In this document: positions 1 through 9,100 of the stretch, piece after piece
Layout: each line of letters starts with the position of its first letter
Position numbering within the stretch: the stretch's first letter is position 1
NCBI GenBank assembly: GCA_030705825.1
Contig: JAUZPR010000018.1
Location: 1-35,943, forward strand
Direction of reading: 5' to 3'
From: Bacillota bacterium
Lineage (GTDB): Bacteria; Bacillota; Clostridia; Acetivibrionales; JANLFN01
DNA length: 35,943 nucleotides
Translations under genes and position numbers: made by a program
Notes under the pieces: generated by a model
What the model was told of the DNA's origin: nothing
Databases searched by the model: none
The model's input: the letters and a program-made list of their open reading frames with translations, nothing else

Positions 1-290
1 AATTTAATAGTAGAATATAATCCGAAAAACAGAATATACAGCACCCATCCCGATATGCCTCCCCGGACTGCAATAAATCCCAGAAGACAGGATGCGGTAT
101 AAAAAATCCAACCGGCTTTTATTCCGAATTCCATGATGAAAACTGCAACATAAAAAGAACTCAGTGCGTATAACGCAAATCTGCTTGTAGGAAGAGTAGT
201 TGCAAGGAAAAGGGTTACAGCAGACAAAGCCAGCAGTATCCCCCCAAAAGCAGTACGTTTTACATTAATTGAAGTAGTACCTCTAGTCAT
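1..290 (-). CDS. Integral membrane protein, C-terminus outside window
   Basis: The frame is open from an ATG at 290-288 leftward to the window edge, about 96 residues, with no stop. An AGAGGTG ribosome-binding site sits just upstream (302-294). The protein begins MTRGTTSINVKR and then has about three hydrophobic stretches, so it is a polytopic membrane protein; the short basic N-terminus suggests a cytoplasmic N-end. It lies 17 bp after the DnaJ-domain gene on the same strand and is probably co-transcribed with it. I do not recognise a family and assign no function. A small ECF-transporter S-like protein is one possibility, but nothing specific in the visible part supports it. Confidence 0.7.
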   Translation of the reverse strand, partial: MTRGTTSINVKRTAFGGILLALSAVTLFLATTLPTSRFALYALSSFYVAVFIMEFGIKAGWIFYTASCLLGFIAVRGGISGWVLYILFFGLYSTIK

Positions 291-307
291 AAACACCTCT
301 TACTTCC

Positions 308-934
308 TTAGCAGCAATTTATCAAATCACCGCCAGCGCATTCGCAGCAGCAGTCTGAACACCACAAGCACTGGCATATGGTGCAAATATCCGGTCCGCT
401 CCCGTAGCCCCTGCCGAAAGCAGCATTACGGTATGCCCCGTTATTATTGCTTAGTCTGTTAAGTGTATTCCTATATTCGAAATTGGAGGGGTCCATGTTT
501 ACAGCAGTCTGAATATTGTTGAACCCTTCGTCGTACCAGCCTTTTCTTACAAATATTAGTCCTTTCAGATAATACCATTCTGCGTTTCGATCTTCAGAAC
601 CATCCAGCATGCTCTCGGCGGCTCCTATATTTCCACGGTTGATAAATGATCTGACACTGTTATAGAAGTCACCGGAATTTTGTCCGCCTCCCCAGTTTCC
701 ACCGGAGGTGCTGCTGCCAGACCATGTATTTGATTGTCCTTTAGAGGAACCGTTTTTCATCAGATATTCGTATGCTTCGTTAATTTCTCTAAGCTTTTCC
801 TCTGCAAGACCTGAGAGCGGATTATTCTGATATTGATCCGGGTGATATTTTTTAACAGCTTCCCTGTATGCCTTTTTAATTTCTTCTTCGCTTGCACCTT
901 CTTTTATTCCAAGTACTTCATACGGATTTCTCAA
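308..934 (-). CDS. DnaJ-domain protein with cysteine-rich tail
   Basis: This 208-aa protein opens with a J domain (about residues 1-65) carrying the HPD motif at 31-33, which stimulates the ATPase of an Hsp70 (DnaK) partner. A Gly/Ser/Asn-rich linker (about 63-90) follows, then a TPR-like helical stretch (about 95-160). The last 26 residues hold ten cysteines, including CCC and CC clusters. It lacks the zinc fingers and C-terminal substrate domains of true DnaJ, so it is a specialised J-protein. The start is TTG (934-932), and its ribosome-binding site AGGGGTTG lies in the end of the upstream DUF5685 gene, 3 bp away, suggesting coupled translation. The cysteine tail could bind metal; that is inference. 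Confidence 0.85.
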   Translation of the reverse strand: MRNPYEVLGIKEGASEEEIKKAYREAVKKYHPDQYQNNPLSGLAEEKLREINEAYEYLMKNGSSKGQSNTWSGSSTSGGNWGGGQNSGDFYNSVRSFINRGNIGAAESMLDGSEDRNAEWYYLKGLIFVRKGWYDEGFNNIQTAVNMDPSNFEYRNTLNRLSNNNGAYRNAAFGRGYGSGPDICTICQCLWCSDCCCECAGGDLINCC

Positions 935-937
935 TTT

Positions 938-1804
938 CTAAACAACCCCTATCTTTAATATTTGCTCCGTTTTACGCAGCATCCCCATATAAATAATATT
1001 TTCAACAAGACCTTTATTTCTCTTAATATCAAGCAGTTCGAAGGCTTTTGCTATTTCAGCAAGCGCATAGGTCAGGTTGAATTCTACTTTTTCCCTTATA
1101 CGTATTTTGAATTCTTCAGCATTACCGCCATCATAATTATACTGCAGTACAAGAGGATTATACGAGTCCTTTTTTATATCTTTTTCAATATCGTCAAAAG
1201 CATCTACAATATAGACCCATTTTCCGATATTATAACCTATCCATCTCAGTATCTTTTCTGTTTTATCATCCGTACAAAGAGGTTTGAAAGCAAAAATTTC
1301 TTCCATTAACCTGGCAAAAGGTTCAGCTGCTCTATCCATGGAACTGCACTTTTCCTTTTCAAGTCCGGATAATTCCTCTAATCTTTTTTCAATTATATCA
1401 CATTTTTGTAAATGTTCTTTTTTTAATTTTTTATGGCAAGCCGCCAGCGTCAGTACGGCTGATCCCGATAACAGGGATTTGTCATCCTTCCAGTTATCCT
1501 TCAGATTATAATACGCTAATAAAACGTTGATGTCTGATGCATATTCGATAGATTGATTTTTTTTTGCAGTCAGCCTTTTTTTCAATGGATGAGCTGCACA
1601 CCTTTCTGGGCAGACATGCATGTCCTCATCAGACAAGGCTGATAGAAACAGTGCAAGAAAAGCAGTGTCGTAGTTTAACAGGAAACGTTTCAATTGCCCG
1701 CTTCTTAAGCCTATTGCTTTACACAATCCGCAGTAATAGGCTCTGAAAATCTCATATTCTTTTACTTTTAATTCCTGCTTCTCGGGCAGTATATAACCAA
1801 ACAA
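938..1804 (-). CDS. DUF5685 family protein
   Basis: The 288-aa protein begins MFGYILPEKQELKVKEYEIF and continues with an AYYCGLCKAIG segment, the hallmark N-terminus of the DUF5685 family of Firmicutes. It is mostly helical, with conserved cysteines near the start (CGLC) and at CPERCAAH. There is no signal peptide or transmembrane segment. It precedes and nearly touches the DnaJ-domain gene, so the two are probably co-expressed; such pairing is, from memory, common in Clostridia. The biochemical role is unknown. The CxxC and CPxxC residues could bind metal, and the J-protein next door could help it fold, but both ideas are inference. Confidence 0.75.
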   Translation of the reverse strand: MFGYILPEKQELKVKEYEIFRAYYCGLCKAIGLRSGQLKRFLLNYDTAFLALFLSALSDEDMHVCPERCAAHPLKKRLTAKKNQSIEYASDINVLLAYYNLKDNWKDDKSLLSGSAVLTLAACHKKLKKEHLQKCDIIEKRLEELSGLEKEKCSSMDRAAEPFARLMEEIFAFKPLCTDDKTEKILRWIGYNIGKWVYIVDAFDDIEKDIKKDSYNPLVLQYNYDGGNAEEFKIRIREKVEFNLTYALAEIAKAFELLDIKRNKGLVENIIYMGMLRKTEQILKIGVV

Positions 1805-1926
1805 TTAATCCCATCCCATGTATTTATTTTTGGTTTTTTAATATGGAAATAATAAAAATATGTAAATTTGCTATCTGCAAAAGCTTTAATAATATTAACA
1901 TAAGTATGTTCAAATTTAAAGATGGT

Positions 1927-1954
1927 TTGCTTTTAATGTCCCTTGGATTATAAT
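1927..1954 (+). promoter_or_regulatory. Candidate sigma-A promoter of the DUF815 ATPase gene
   Basis: TTGCTT at 1927-1932 and TATAAT at 1949-1954 are separated by 16 bp, about 60 bp before the ATG at 2015. The -10 is perfect and the -35 matches loosely. The 210-bp gap 1805-2014 between the divergent genes holds nothing else I can name. Confidence 0.45.
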
Positions 1955-2014
1955 ATCCTTATTAAATTGCTTTGAGTACCTAATTTACAAATACCGGATA
2001 GTCGGAGGTTATAA

Positions 2015-3346
2015 ATGTCGGACAATAAAATGAGGCAGGCAGCCTTATCCTCACAATTTGCACTAAATTCCCTGATAGTATACAGAGAGCTTCTGGATGA
2101 CAGCATAATTATTGAACTTAAAAAATTTATCGATTATACGGCAGGCGAAGGTCAACCCGGGCAGGCAATAGGATACTTAAGCGGTTTCTATGGCAAACTT
2201 CTCGGCATAAGCCCAACCTTTTCGCTTAAGGATTATATAATTGATAAGATAAGATACAGCGAAAACCCATACTCCCTGGCTTTGGAAGCAGGAGATAAAA
2301 ATACGGCTAAACATCTGGAAACAGCTGTTTGCCATGACCTGGACATGCTTAAGGAGGTTTTGGACAGGTTTGAAGAATTAACAGGGCAAATAATTGAAAC
2401 ACAGCTTCAGAACTATGAAAAATTAAGCTCGTGGGCTAAGAAAATAAATTCCGGAAACCTTTCGTCAAATTCGGATAAATTGAGTGAAAGCTTTAATAAG
2501 AGTATAAGATGGAGTTCATGCATAGCAGACCTTGAAAATCATTATTCAAGTATGGGGTGTGGAATTTTTGCCAGGTTCAATGCCTTAACGTGGGAAAACT
2601 GTATGGGAAAAAGCAGCCTTCGCGGCATTTCTCAGAGTGACCCGGTCAAATTGTCTGATTTGATAGGCTATCAGGAAGAGCGGTCGTCAGTAATTGAAAA
2701 TACGCTTCAGTTACTTAACGGTTATCCTGCAAATAATGTTCTGCTTTACGGGGACAGAGGTACAGGAAAATCTTCCACCGTTAAGGCTATTTTGAATGAA
2801 TACTCCAATGCCGGTTTGAGACTTATAGAACTGCCTAAAAAGCATCTGTCCGATTTTGCTGCGGTTTTGAATCTTCTGAGAAACAGAAAATTTCGTTTTA
2901 TAATATTTGTGGACGACCTTGCATTTGAAGATAATGAAGAAGAGTACACCGCATTAAAAGCCATCCTGGAAGGCGGAGTGGAAAGCAAGCCTGAAAATGT
3001 AGTAATATATGCTACTTCCAACAGGCGCCACCTTGTCAAGGAAAAATTCAGTGACAGAAGCGGATTAAGCTCAGGCTCTGCAGATGATGAAGTACGCTCG
3101 GCCGATACGCTTCAGGAAAAGCTTTCACTTTCGGACAGGTTCGGGATAACCGCTGTTTTTTCCTCTCCCGACAAGGAGCATTATCTTAAAATCGTAGAAG
3201 GTATCATAGAAAAAAGAGGTTTGAAAGTAGATTCCGAATATTTGAAAAAAGAGGCTCTTAAATGGGAACTGTGGTATAACGGGCGTTCCCCCAGAACAGC
3301 CAGACAATTCGTAGATTGGCTGGAGGGGAAGGATAAAGGCAATTGA
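2015..3346 (+). CDS. DUF815 family AAA+ ATP-binding protein
   Basis: The protein is 443 aa. A helical N-terminal region (1-210) is followed by an AAA+ domain with Walker A GDRGTGKS at 247-254 and Walker B FVDD ending at about 301. A TSNRRHL segment (sensor-1 region) and a C-terminal SPRTARQFVDWL segment typical of DUF815 follow. Such proteins are cytoplasmic P-loop ATPases of unknown substrate. The ATG start is supported by GGAGG (2003-2007). The gene is divergent from the DUF5685/DnaJ pair and appears monocistronic: the next 450 bp contain only repeats. Family assignment is from remembered motif layout; function is not known. Confidence 0.85.
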   Translation: MSDNKMRQAALSSQFALNSLIVYRELLDDSIIIELKKFIDYTAGEGQPGQAIGYLSGFYGKLLGISPTFSLKDYIIDKIRYSENPYSLALEAGDKNTAKHLETAVCHDLDMLKEVLDRFEELTGQIIETQLQNYEKLSSWAKKINSGNLSSNSDKLSESFNKSIRWSSCIADLENHYSSMGCGIFARFNALTWENCMGKSSLRGISQSDPVKLSDLIGYQEERSSVIENTLQLLNGYPANNVLLYGDRGTGKSSTVKAILNEYSNAGLRLIELPKKHLSDFAAVLNLLRNRKFRFIIFVDDLAFEDNEEEYTALKAILEGGVESKPENVVIYATSNRRHLVKEKFSDRSGLSSGSADDEVRSADTLQEKLSLSDRFGITAVFSSPDKEHYLKIVEGIIEKRGLKVDSEYLKKEALKWELWYNGRSPRTARQFVDWLEGKDKGN

Positions 3347-3764
3347 CAGTTGAGAGTTGAGAGTTGGGAATTAGGGGTTAGGGGTTAGGAGTTTGGAGTT
3401 GGGAGTTCGGGTAAAACCCTATTATTCTGTAAATGTAGGGGCGAATTCCATATTCGCCCGTTCAGTAAGGCAAAATATATGTTAAATGTAAAAAGTCTCC
3501 CTCTTGAGGGGGATGTCAGCAAAGCTGACAGGAGGAGTACTCCTTCCGTCACTGCGTGACACCTCCATCAGGAGGGAGGCTTTATTGTTTGACATGTAGG
3601 GAACGGTGCCCCCGCCGTTCCGTTTAGGATAGATTCATAAGATGGGCGAATTCCATATTCGCCCGTTTGGTTAATGCCCCTTGTGGTTTCCTATTGATCC
3701 ATAGGGGCGATCATTGATCGCCGGTTAGCTATCCCACGGTTTTTAAGAAACTCAACAAAAAAAA
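3347..3764. repeat. Gene-free stretch of hairpin-forming intergenic repeats
   Basis: No gene is visible here. A degenerate GAGTT/TTAGG-type simple repeat covers about 3348-3410. Two near-identical 24-bp units carrying the inverted arms GGGCGAAT and ATTCGCCC lie at 3438-3462 and 3644-3667. A 92-bp element with AAAGTCTCCCTC / GAGGGAGGCTTT ends occupies 3492-3583. A GGAACGG/CCGTTCC hairpin lies at 3600-3621 and a GGCGATCA/TGATCGCC hairpin at 3706-3722. Short palindromes of this kind are scattered through many clostridial genomes; at RNA level they would form stable hairpins after the DUF815 gene. Confidence 0.8.
3492..3583. repeat. MITE-like 92-bp inverted-repeat element
   Basis: The 12-bp ends AAAGTCTCCCTC and GAGGGAGGCTTT are inverted copies with one mismatch. 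Inside are two smaller stem-loops: TGTCAGC/GCTGACA (3514-3530) and GTCAC/GTGAC (3548-3560). It has no coding capacity. The structure fits a non-autonomous miniature element or a dispersed palindromic repeat; mobility is inference. Confidence 0.6.
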
Positions 3765-3778
3765 CGCACTTATGTGCG
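3757..3778 (-). terminator. Intrinsic terminator of pgsA
   Basis: Read leftward, the stem CGCAC/GTGCG (3778-3774 with 3769-3765, loop of 4) is followed by a run of eight T residues. It lies 22 bp beyond the pgsA stop codon. Confidence 0.65.
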
Positions 3779-3800
3779 CATTTTCTTTTAATTTCTATAG

Positions 3801-4328
3801 TTACGATCTTGATTCCCTTCTTATCTTACTGAAGGTTGTTACATACATTATAAATGCAAAGATTGTTGGAAGTAGTGCTATTCCTACAAAAATTCCGCTG
3901 TAGGGTTCTTTTAGGTTGAAAACTATAATAACCATAATAGCCAGATAAAAAACTACTGTGGCTAGTTTACCGTACCAGTTTGCAGACACTACGTGATGTT
4001 CCTTCTTGTACAGGGAAATACTGCCTATGCCCATAAATACTTCCTTAGCAACAACTATAAGTACTATAGGTATAGGTATGCGTTTAATGACAAAAGTCAG
4101 AATTGTAAGCGCAGTAATTTGCATAAGTTTGTCTGCAACAGGATCAGCAAGCTTCCCCCAGGAAGTAACCAGATTGAATTTTCTTGCTATGTAACCATCA
4201 AGGACATCTGTAAGACCACCAAGTAAAAATAGTATGACAGCTAATGTATAACTTTCTTTGAATAAAAAGAATCCGAAAATAGGTATAATTATAAATCTAA
4301 TGACAGTCAGAGTATTTGGTATATTCAC
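3801..4328 (-). CDS. pgsA: CDP-diacylglycerol-glycerol-3-phosphate 3-phosphatidyltransferase
   Basis: The enzyme makes phosphatidylglycerophosphate from CDP-diacylglycerol and glycerol-3-phosphate, the committed step to phosphatidylglycerol and cardiolipin, in the cytoplasmic membrane. The 175-aa protein carries the complete CDP-alcohol phosphotransferase motif, D-G-x2-A-R-x8-G-x3-D-x3-D: D44, G45, A48, R49, G58, D62 and D66. Several hydrophobic helices follow. Length and the N-terminus MNIPNTLTVIR are typical of PgsA. The start is GTG (4328-4326) behind TGGTGAG. It stands between the thioesterase gene (95 bp upstream) and a terminator, and a membrane-lipid role fits the visible motif fully. 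Confidence 0.93.
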   Translation of the reverse strand: MNIPNTLTVIRFIIIPIFGFFLFKESYTLAVILFLLGGLTDVLDGYIARKFNLVTSWGKLADPVADKLMQITALTILTFVIKRIPIPIVLIVVAKEVFMGIGSISLYKKEHHVVSANWYGKLATVVFYLAIMVIIVFNLKEPYSGIFVGIALLPTIFAFIMYVTTFSKIRRESRS

Positions 4329-4423
4329 CGGCTCACCACCAGAACAAAGTTTTTATGAACAGTTTAACATAAATTCTCAATTTTGTACAAACAGAATTTT
4401 ATAAAAATAATTTTTTACTTAAG

Positions 4424-4837
4424 TCAAGTTGCATTTTCTACAAGCTGATAAATCTCCGGTGCATGTTTTTTAATGTTTACAGGTTTTAAATCAGTTGTAG
4501 TCCAAACATGCAAAGTTTCACCCGAAGTAATCAATTCAGGCTCATTATTCCTATAAACCTCATAATAGAATCTTAATTTTAAAGGTGTCATTTCCTTGAT
4601 TCTGGTTTTTACAGTTATTTCATCCTCATACTTTGAATATCCCTTGTAATTGCATTTTAATTCAATAAGAGGCAGCATGCTGCCTGATTCTTCTATTCTT
4701 GAGTAGGGCATTCCCATTTTTTTTATGAAATCCGTACGTCCGGCTTCAAACCATACCGGATAGTTCGAGTGATGTACAATTCCCATCTGATCTGTCTCTG
4801 CATATCTAACGATAAATTTTGTCTCTGAAACGAACAT
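4424..4837 (-). CDS. YbgC/FadM-type acyl-CoA thioesterase
   Basis: The 137-aa hot-dog-fold protein begins with FIVRYAETDQMGIVHHSNY, the active-site region of the 4-hydroxybenzoyl-CoA thioesterase family; D16 is the expected catalytic aspartate. The segment FEAGRTDFIKKMG is also typical. Enzymes of this family hydrolyse short or medium acyl-CoA (or acyl-carrier) thioesters in the cytoplasm as homotetramers; the substrate here cannot be read from sequence. It lies upstream of pgsA on the same strand, a loose lipid-metabolism neighbourhood, and downstream of the 65-aa gene, from which a terminator separates it. Confidence 0.85.
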   Translation of the reverse strand: MFVSETKFIVRYAETDQMGIVHHSNYPVWFEAGRTDFIKKMGMPYSRIEESGSMLPLIELKCNYKGYSKYEDEITVKTRIKEMTPLKLRFYYEVYRNNEPELITSGETLHVWTTTDLKPVNIKKHAPEIYQLVENAT

Positions 4838-4860
4838 TCTGCCACTCCCATTATAAGTTG

Positions 4861-4898
4861 TAAAAAAATATTAAACCCGTGCGTATTTTTAACACGGG
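4861..4898 (-). terminator. Terminator after the mtrB / 65-aa gene pair
   Basis: On the minus strand CCCGTG (4898-4893) pairs with CACGGG (4881-4876), followed by a T-rich tail (4875-4861) ending in seven T. It follows the 65-aa gene and separates it from the thioesterase gene. Confidence 0.7.
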
Positions 4899-4919
4899 AT
4901 ATCCTCCATATAAAAAGAA

Positions 4920-5117
4920 TTAATAACCTTTTTCAATTATTACACTATGAGCTTCCTCTACTTCCGCTTCCGGAACAAGAACCTCATAATAGTTATCGTT
5001 GTTTTCGTGGTTTTTGCTAATTGGCCTTAATTTTACAAGAATGCCTTCCTTGCTCAGCAGTTCCTGCAGCTTGGTGGCTATCTCTTTACTTTGCGCCATA
5101 TAGACTACCGTCCACAT
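4920..5117 (-). CDS. Small conserved hypothetical protein (DUF2007-like)
   Basis: The 65-aa protein reads MWTVVYMAQSKEIATKLQEL with a beta-alpha-beta feel and a C-terminal EVLVPEAEVEEAHSVI segment. This pattern (start strand, helix to select residue, strand, then 'VPE.E.eeA..ii') resembles the DUF2007 'putative signal transducing protein' group, which folds like a small ferredoxin-like domain. It has no signal peptide or membrane helix. The ATG start is preceded by AAAGGGGCG. It lies 20 bp after mtrB and shares its terminator, so the two are likely co-transcribed. A role with TRAP is possible but unsupported; no function is assigned. Confidence 0.7.
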   Translation of the reverse strand: MWTVVYMAQSKEIATKLQELLSKEGILVKLRPISKNHENNDNYYEVLVPEAEVEEAHSVIIEKGY

Positions 5118-5137
5118 AAAAACACGCCCCTTTGTTT

Positions 5138-5371
5138 TTATTCACCGGAATATATTTCCCCGTGTCTAGTCAGTATTTTCGCTTTCCCCCTGATCTTTAT
5201 AGCAGAAGTATTCTCGGTAAACTGGGCTAATAAAACTTCTCCCTTATCGAGCTTTTCAGTATGGTGGAACTTTGTATCTCTTCCCCTGGTCAAACCGATT
5301 ATATTAACACCGTTTTCTTCTGCACGTATCACAATATAATCGCCAAGAATCTTCTCCATTTCCCAATCCAA
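5138..5371 (-). CDS. mtrB: Tryptophan RNA-binding attenuation protein TRAP
   Basis: The 77-aa protein matches Bacillus TRAP across its body: [34 protein letters not shown] and [16 protein letters not shown] are near-copies of the known protein. TRAP forms an 11-subunit ring that, when loaded with tryptophan, wraps RNA carrying GAG/UAG repeats and so terminates transcription or blocks translation of trp genes. The RNA-contact triad (K37, K56, R58 in Bacillus) is present as K40, K59 and R61. The start is TTG (5371-5369) behind GAGGTGG, 6 nt spacing. In Bacillus mtrB sits with folE (mtrA); here it sits between deoC and the 65-aa gene. No target leader with GAG repeats is visible nearby. Confidence 0.92.
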   Translation of the reverse strand: MDWEMEKILGDYIVIRAEENGVNIIGLTRGRDTKFHHTEKLDKGEVLLAQFTENTSAIKIRGKAKILTRHGEIYSGE

Positions 5372-5437
5372 TCAAAACCACCTCGACATAACTATATATT
5401 ATTTATTTGCAAAAATCAATATTTTACTGTATAAGTT

Positions 5438-6172
5438 TTAATATGCAGTATTACCGGAGTTTTCAACACTTTCCACTATGGAAATCGAGGCACTTGTACC
5501 CAGTCTTGTAGCCCCCGCATTTATCATTTTCAGTGCCGTATCCAAATCCCTGATACCTCCGGCAGCTTTTACTCCCATTTCTTTCCCCACTGTGTTTCTG
5601 AAAAGAGCTACATCTTCAACTGTTGCACCGCCGCTTCCGAAACCGGTCGAGGTTTTTACAAAATGGGCTCCGGCCTGTTTTGCGATAATACAGCCTTTAA
5701 CCTTTTCTTCATCAGTAAGGTAGCAGGTTTCCAGTATGACTTTTACCAATGCATTTCCTTTAACGGCATCAACCACTTCTTTTATATCCTTTTCCACAGC
5801 AATATAATTGCCAGATTTAAGTGATCCGATACCTATAACCATATCCACCTCACTTGCCCCATTACCGACCGCATCTTCAGCTTCAAAACCTTTTACTCTT
5901 GAAACAGCTGCGCCTAAAGGAAATCCTATTACAGTACATACCTTGATACCGGTTCCCCTCAGATAATTTGCAGCAATTTTAACAAAAACAGGATTTATAC
6001 ATACCGATGCAAAACCGTATTTTACTGCCTCATCGCAAAGCTTTATTATTTGATTTTCAGTAGCATCCGCCTTTAGGATAGTATGGTCCATCATAGAAGC
6101 AAGGGCTTTTCTGTCCAGTATGTTTAAAAAACCTGTATTTTCCGTATTGTTATTTAATTTGATTTCCTTCAT
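5438..6172 (-). CDS. deoC: Deoxyribose-phosphate aldolase
   Basis: DeoC cleaves 2-deoxy-D-ribose 5-phosphate to glyceraldehyde 3-phosphate and acetaldehyde in deoxynucleoside breakdown. The 244-aa class I aldolase shows the key residues: D110 in SEVDMVI, Schiff-base lysine K173 in HFVKTSTGF, and K202 in GVKAAGGIR (equivalents of E. coli D102, K167 and K201). The first 20 or so residues are extra compared with many homologues, so translation might start at a later Met, but a GGTGG site precedes the ATG at 6172. It begins 6 bp after the dnaE stop, so the two genes are probably co-transcribed. Confidence 0.93.
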   Translation of the reverse strand: MKEIKLNNNTENTGFLNILDRKALASMMDHTILKADATENQIIKLCDEAVKYGFASVCINPVFVKIAANYLRGTGIKVCTVIGFPLGAAVSRVKGFEAEDAVGNGASEVDMVIGIGSLKSGNYIAVEKDIKEVVDAVKGNALVKVILETCYLTDEEKVKGCIIAKQAGAHFVKTSTGFGSGGATVEDVALFRNTVGKEMGVKAAGGIRDLDTALKMINAGATRLGTSASISIVESVENSGNTAY

Positions 6173-6178
6173 ATTAAT

Positions 6179-9100
6179 TTATACCACCTTTACATTTTCA
6201 TCGCCAAGCCTTGAAACCAGTTCAGCCAGTAGAACATTGTTGAGATTTACCAGGTATTTGCCTGTATCCATGGGCTTTTTACCGCCATCATAAATATATA
6301 CCGGTATGTTTCCATTAAAAAATTCAAGCATTGCAGTCAGTGAATCAACAAATTCTTTGTCCTGGCTGTTGTGTACTCTCAAAAACAATTTAGGGCCTTT
6401 TGCCTCTTTTGCAGATGGTTCATTATACTTTCCTGATTCTGCTCTAAGAGGTTCTACCGAATCTGCAATTATTTTTGGAGCTTCCTCCTCCTTTACGCTT
6501 ATTCTTCCGTTTATAAAAACCATATTTTCTTCCTGCAGCATACTTCCGTATTTTGTAAGTATTGCAGGAAAAACTATGATCTCCATGGTCCCGAACAGAT
6601 CCTCAAGCTGTACAAATGCCATAAGACTATTGCTTTTTGTTGTCTTGGTTTTTACACCGGCAATAATTCCTCCTACTTTAACAGCCATGCCGTCCTGGAA
6701 ATTTTTCTCCGTTTCCTGAATACTTTCGCCTTCTTCCGATTCCGATGCACCTATATCCTTGCTGAAAAAAGAAACTCTGCCATTAAGTATAGCTTCATAC
6801 TCACTTAACGGATGCCCCGATATATATAAGCCCAGCATTTCCTTTTCCATCGAAAGGAGCATTTTAGGCGGATATTCTTTGATATCAGGATAATCCTCAG
6901 AAGTTATATTCATTTCCTTTTGAGGAGCAGAAAATTCAAAAATTGAAAGCTGTCCTTCCATATTCCTTTTTCTCGCAGCCTGAATTCCATCAATTACCTT
7001 CTCATATACAGCCATAAGCTTTGATCTGAAAACCTGCAATGAATCGAAAGCCCCGCATTTTATCAGGCTTTCTATACATCTTTTGTTTATATCCCTGCTG
7101 CCCGCCCTCTCTGCAAAATCCATGAAGCTTTTATAGCTTCCGTTTTTATTTTTTTCCTCTATTATGGAACGTACAGCGCTTTCTCCAACGTTTTTTACAG
7201 CAGCCATCCCAAATCTTATTTTTCCGTTAACCACTGTAAACCGGACATCACTCTCGTTAATGTCGGGAGGCAGCACTTCTATATTCATCTCCTTGCATTC
7301 ATGTACATATTCCGATATTTTATCACTGCTCCCCAGAAAACTATTGAGTAGGGCCGCCATAAATTCAACCGGATAATAGTATTTAAGCCAGGCCGTCTGA
7401 TATCCGACAACCGCATAAGCCGCGGCATGAGACTTGTTGAAAGCATAGCTTGCGAAATTCATCATTTCATCGAAAATTCTGTTTGCGACCTCAGAGCTTA
7501 CACCATTTCTTACCGCTCCATTGACAACAATGTTGCCATCACTGTCTGTAATACCGTTAATAAAGTTCTGGCGTTCCTGCTCCATGACACTTACTTTCTT
7601 TTTTGACATTGCCCTTCTAACAAGATCGGAACGACCGTAGGAATATCCTGCAAGATCCCGTACTATCTGCATTACCTGTTCCTGATAAACTATACATCCA
7701 TATGTCACATCCAATATGTTTTCAAGCAGCGGGTGGTCATATTTTATTCCAGCAGGGTTGTTTTTATTTTTTAAATACGTAGGTATCTGATCCATAGGAC
7801 CTGGCCTGTATAATGCATTTCCGGCTATTATATCCTCAAGTGAAGAAGGCTGCAGTTCCTTTAAAAACTGCTTCATACCTGCACTTTCAAACTGGAATAC
7901 TCCTTCGGTTTTACCCTCGCCCATCATCTTAAATACATTTGGGTCATTGGTATCCATGGTATCGAGGTTGATTTCAATGCCGTGATTCTTCCTTATGAGC
8001 CCAACGGCATCCCTTATTACCGTTAAAGTCCTTAATCCGAGAAAATCCATTTTGAGAAGGCCCAGTTCCTCTAAAATGCCCATTGTAAATTGAGTCGTAA
8101 CACTGTCTTCATTCTTTTGCAGCGGTACGTATTCGGTTACCGGATCTTTTGAAATAACTACTCCTGCGGCATGGGTAGAGGCATGTCTTGGCATACCTTC
8201 AAGCAGCTTGGCCATATCAATAAGCTCAGCGGCCCTGGCGTCGGCGTTATAGAGCTTTTTCAACTCAGGATTAAGCTCCAGAGCCTTTTCTATATTCATA
8301 CCTATCTGAAACGGTATCATTTTCGCAATAAGATCTACTTCATTGTACGGAATGTCAAGTGCTCTTCCGACATCCCTTATAGCCGCTCTTGCCGCCATGG
8401 TACCGAAGGTAATGATTTGAGCCACCCTGTCCTCGCCGTATTTTCTTACCACATAATCAATTACCTCCTGCCGTCTTTCATAGCAGAAGTCTATATCTAT
8501 ATCAGGCATACTTATTCTTTCAGGATTTAAGAATCTTTCGAACAGCAGACTATATTTCAGCGGGTTGATATTGGTAATGCCCAGGCAGTATGCGACAAGG
8601 CTTCCGGCAGCAGAACCTCTTCCCGGTCCTACCATTATTCCATTGTCTTTTGAATATTTGATAAAATCCCATACAATCAAAAAATAATCGACATAACCCA
8701 TCTGTTTTATAACAGAGAGTTCATATTCCAATCTTTTGACCTTTTCTTCATCGGTATTGTCTTTAAACCTTTTTTCAAATCCTTCATAGCATAATTCTTT
8801 AAGGTATTCAAAAGGCTCCTTGTTTTCAGGTACATCATACTCAGGCAGGTGAAGCTTGCCGAATTCCAGTTCGACATTGCAGCGCCGGGCAATTTTTATT
8901 GTATTTTCAACCGCCTCAGGTATATTTTTAAATAATGCGCACATTTCCTCGGGCGATTTAACATAAACCTCATTTGTTGAAAACCTCATGCGGTTTTCAT
9001 CGTTCATATTGGTTCCTGTCTGAATACAAAGCAGAATTTCATGGGCTTTGGCATCCTCACGCCTCAAATAATGGGCATCGTTTGTGGCAACCAGCGGAAT

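Noticed and set aside
962-1746. Rightward ORFs of 60-115 aa inside the DUF5685 gene
   Set aside because: They lie opposite a recognisable family protein, have no ribosome-binding sites and no recognisable content.
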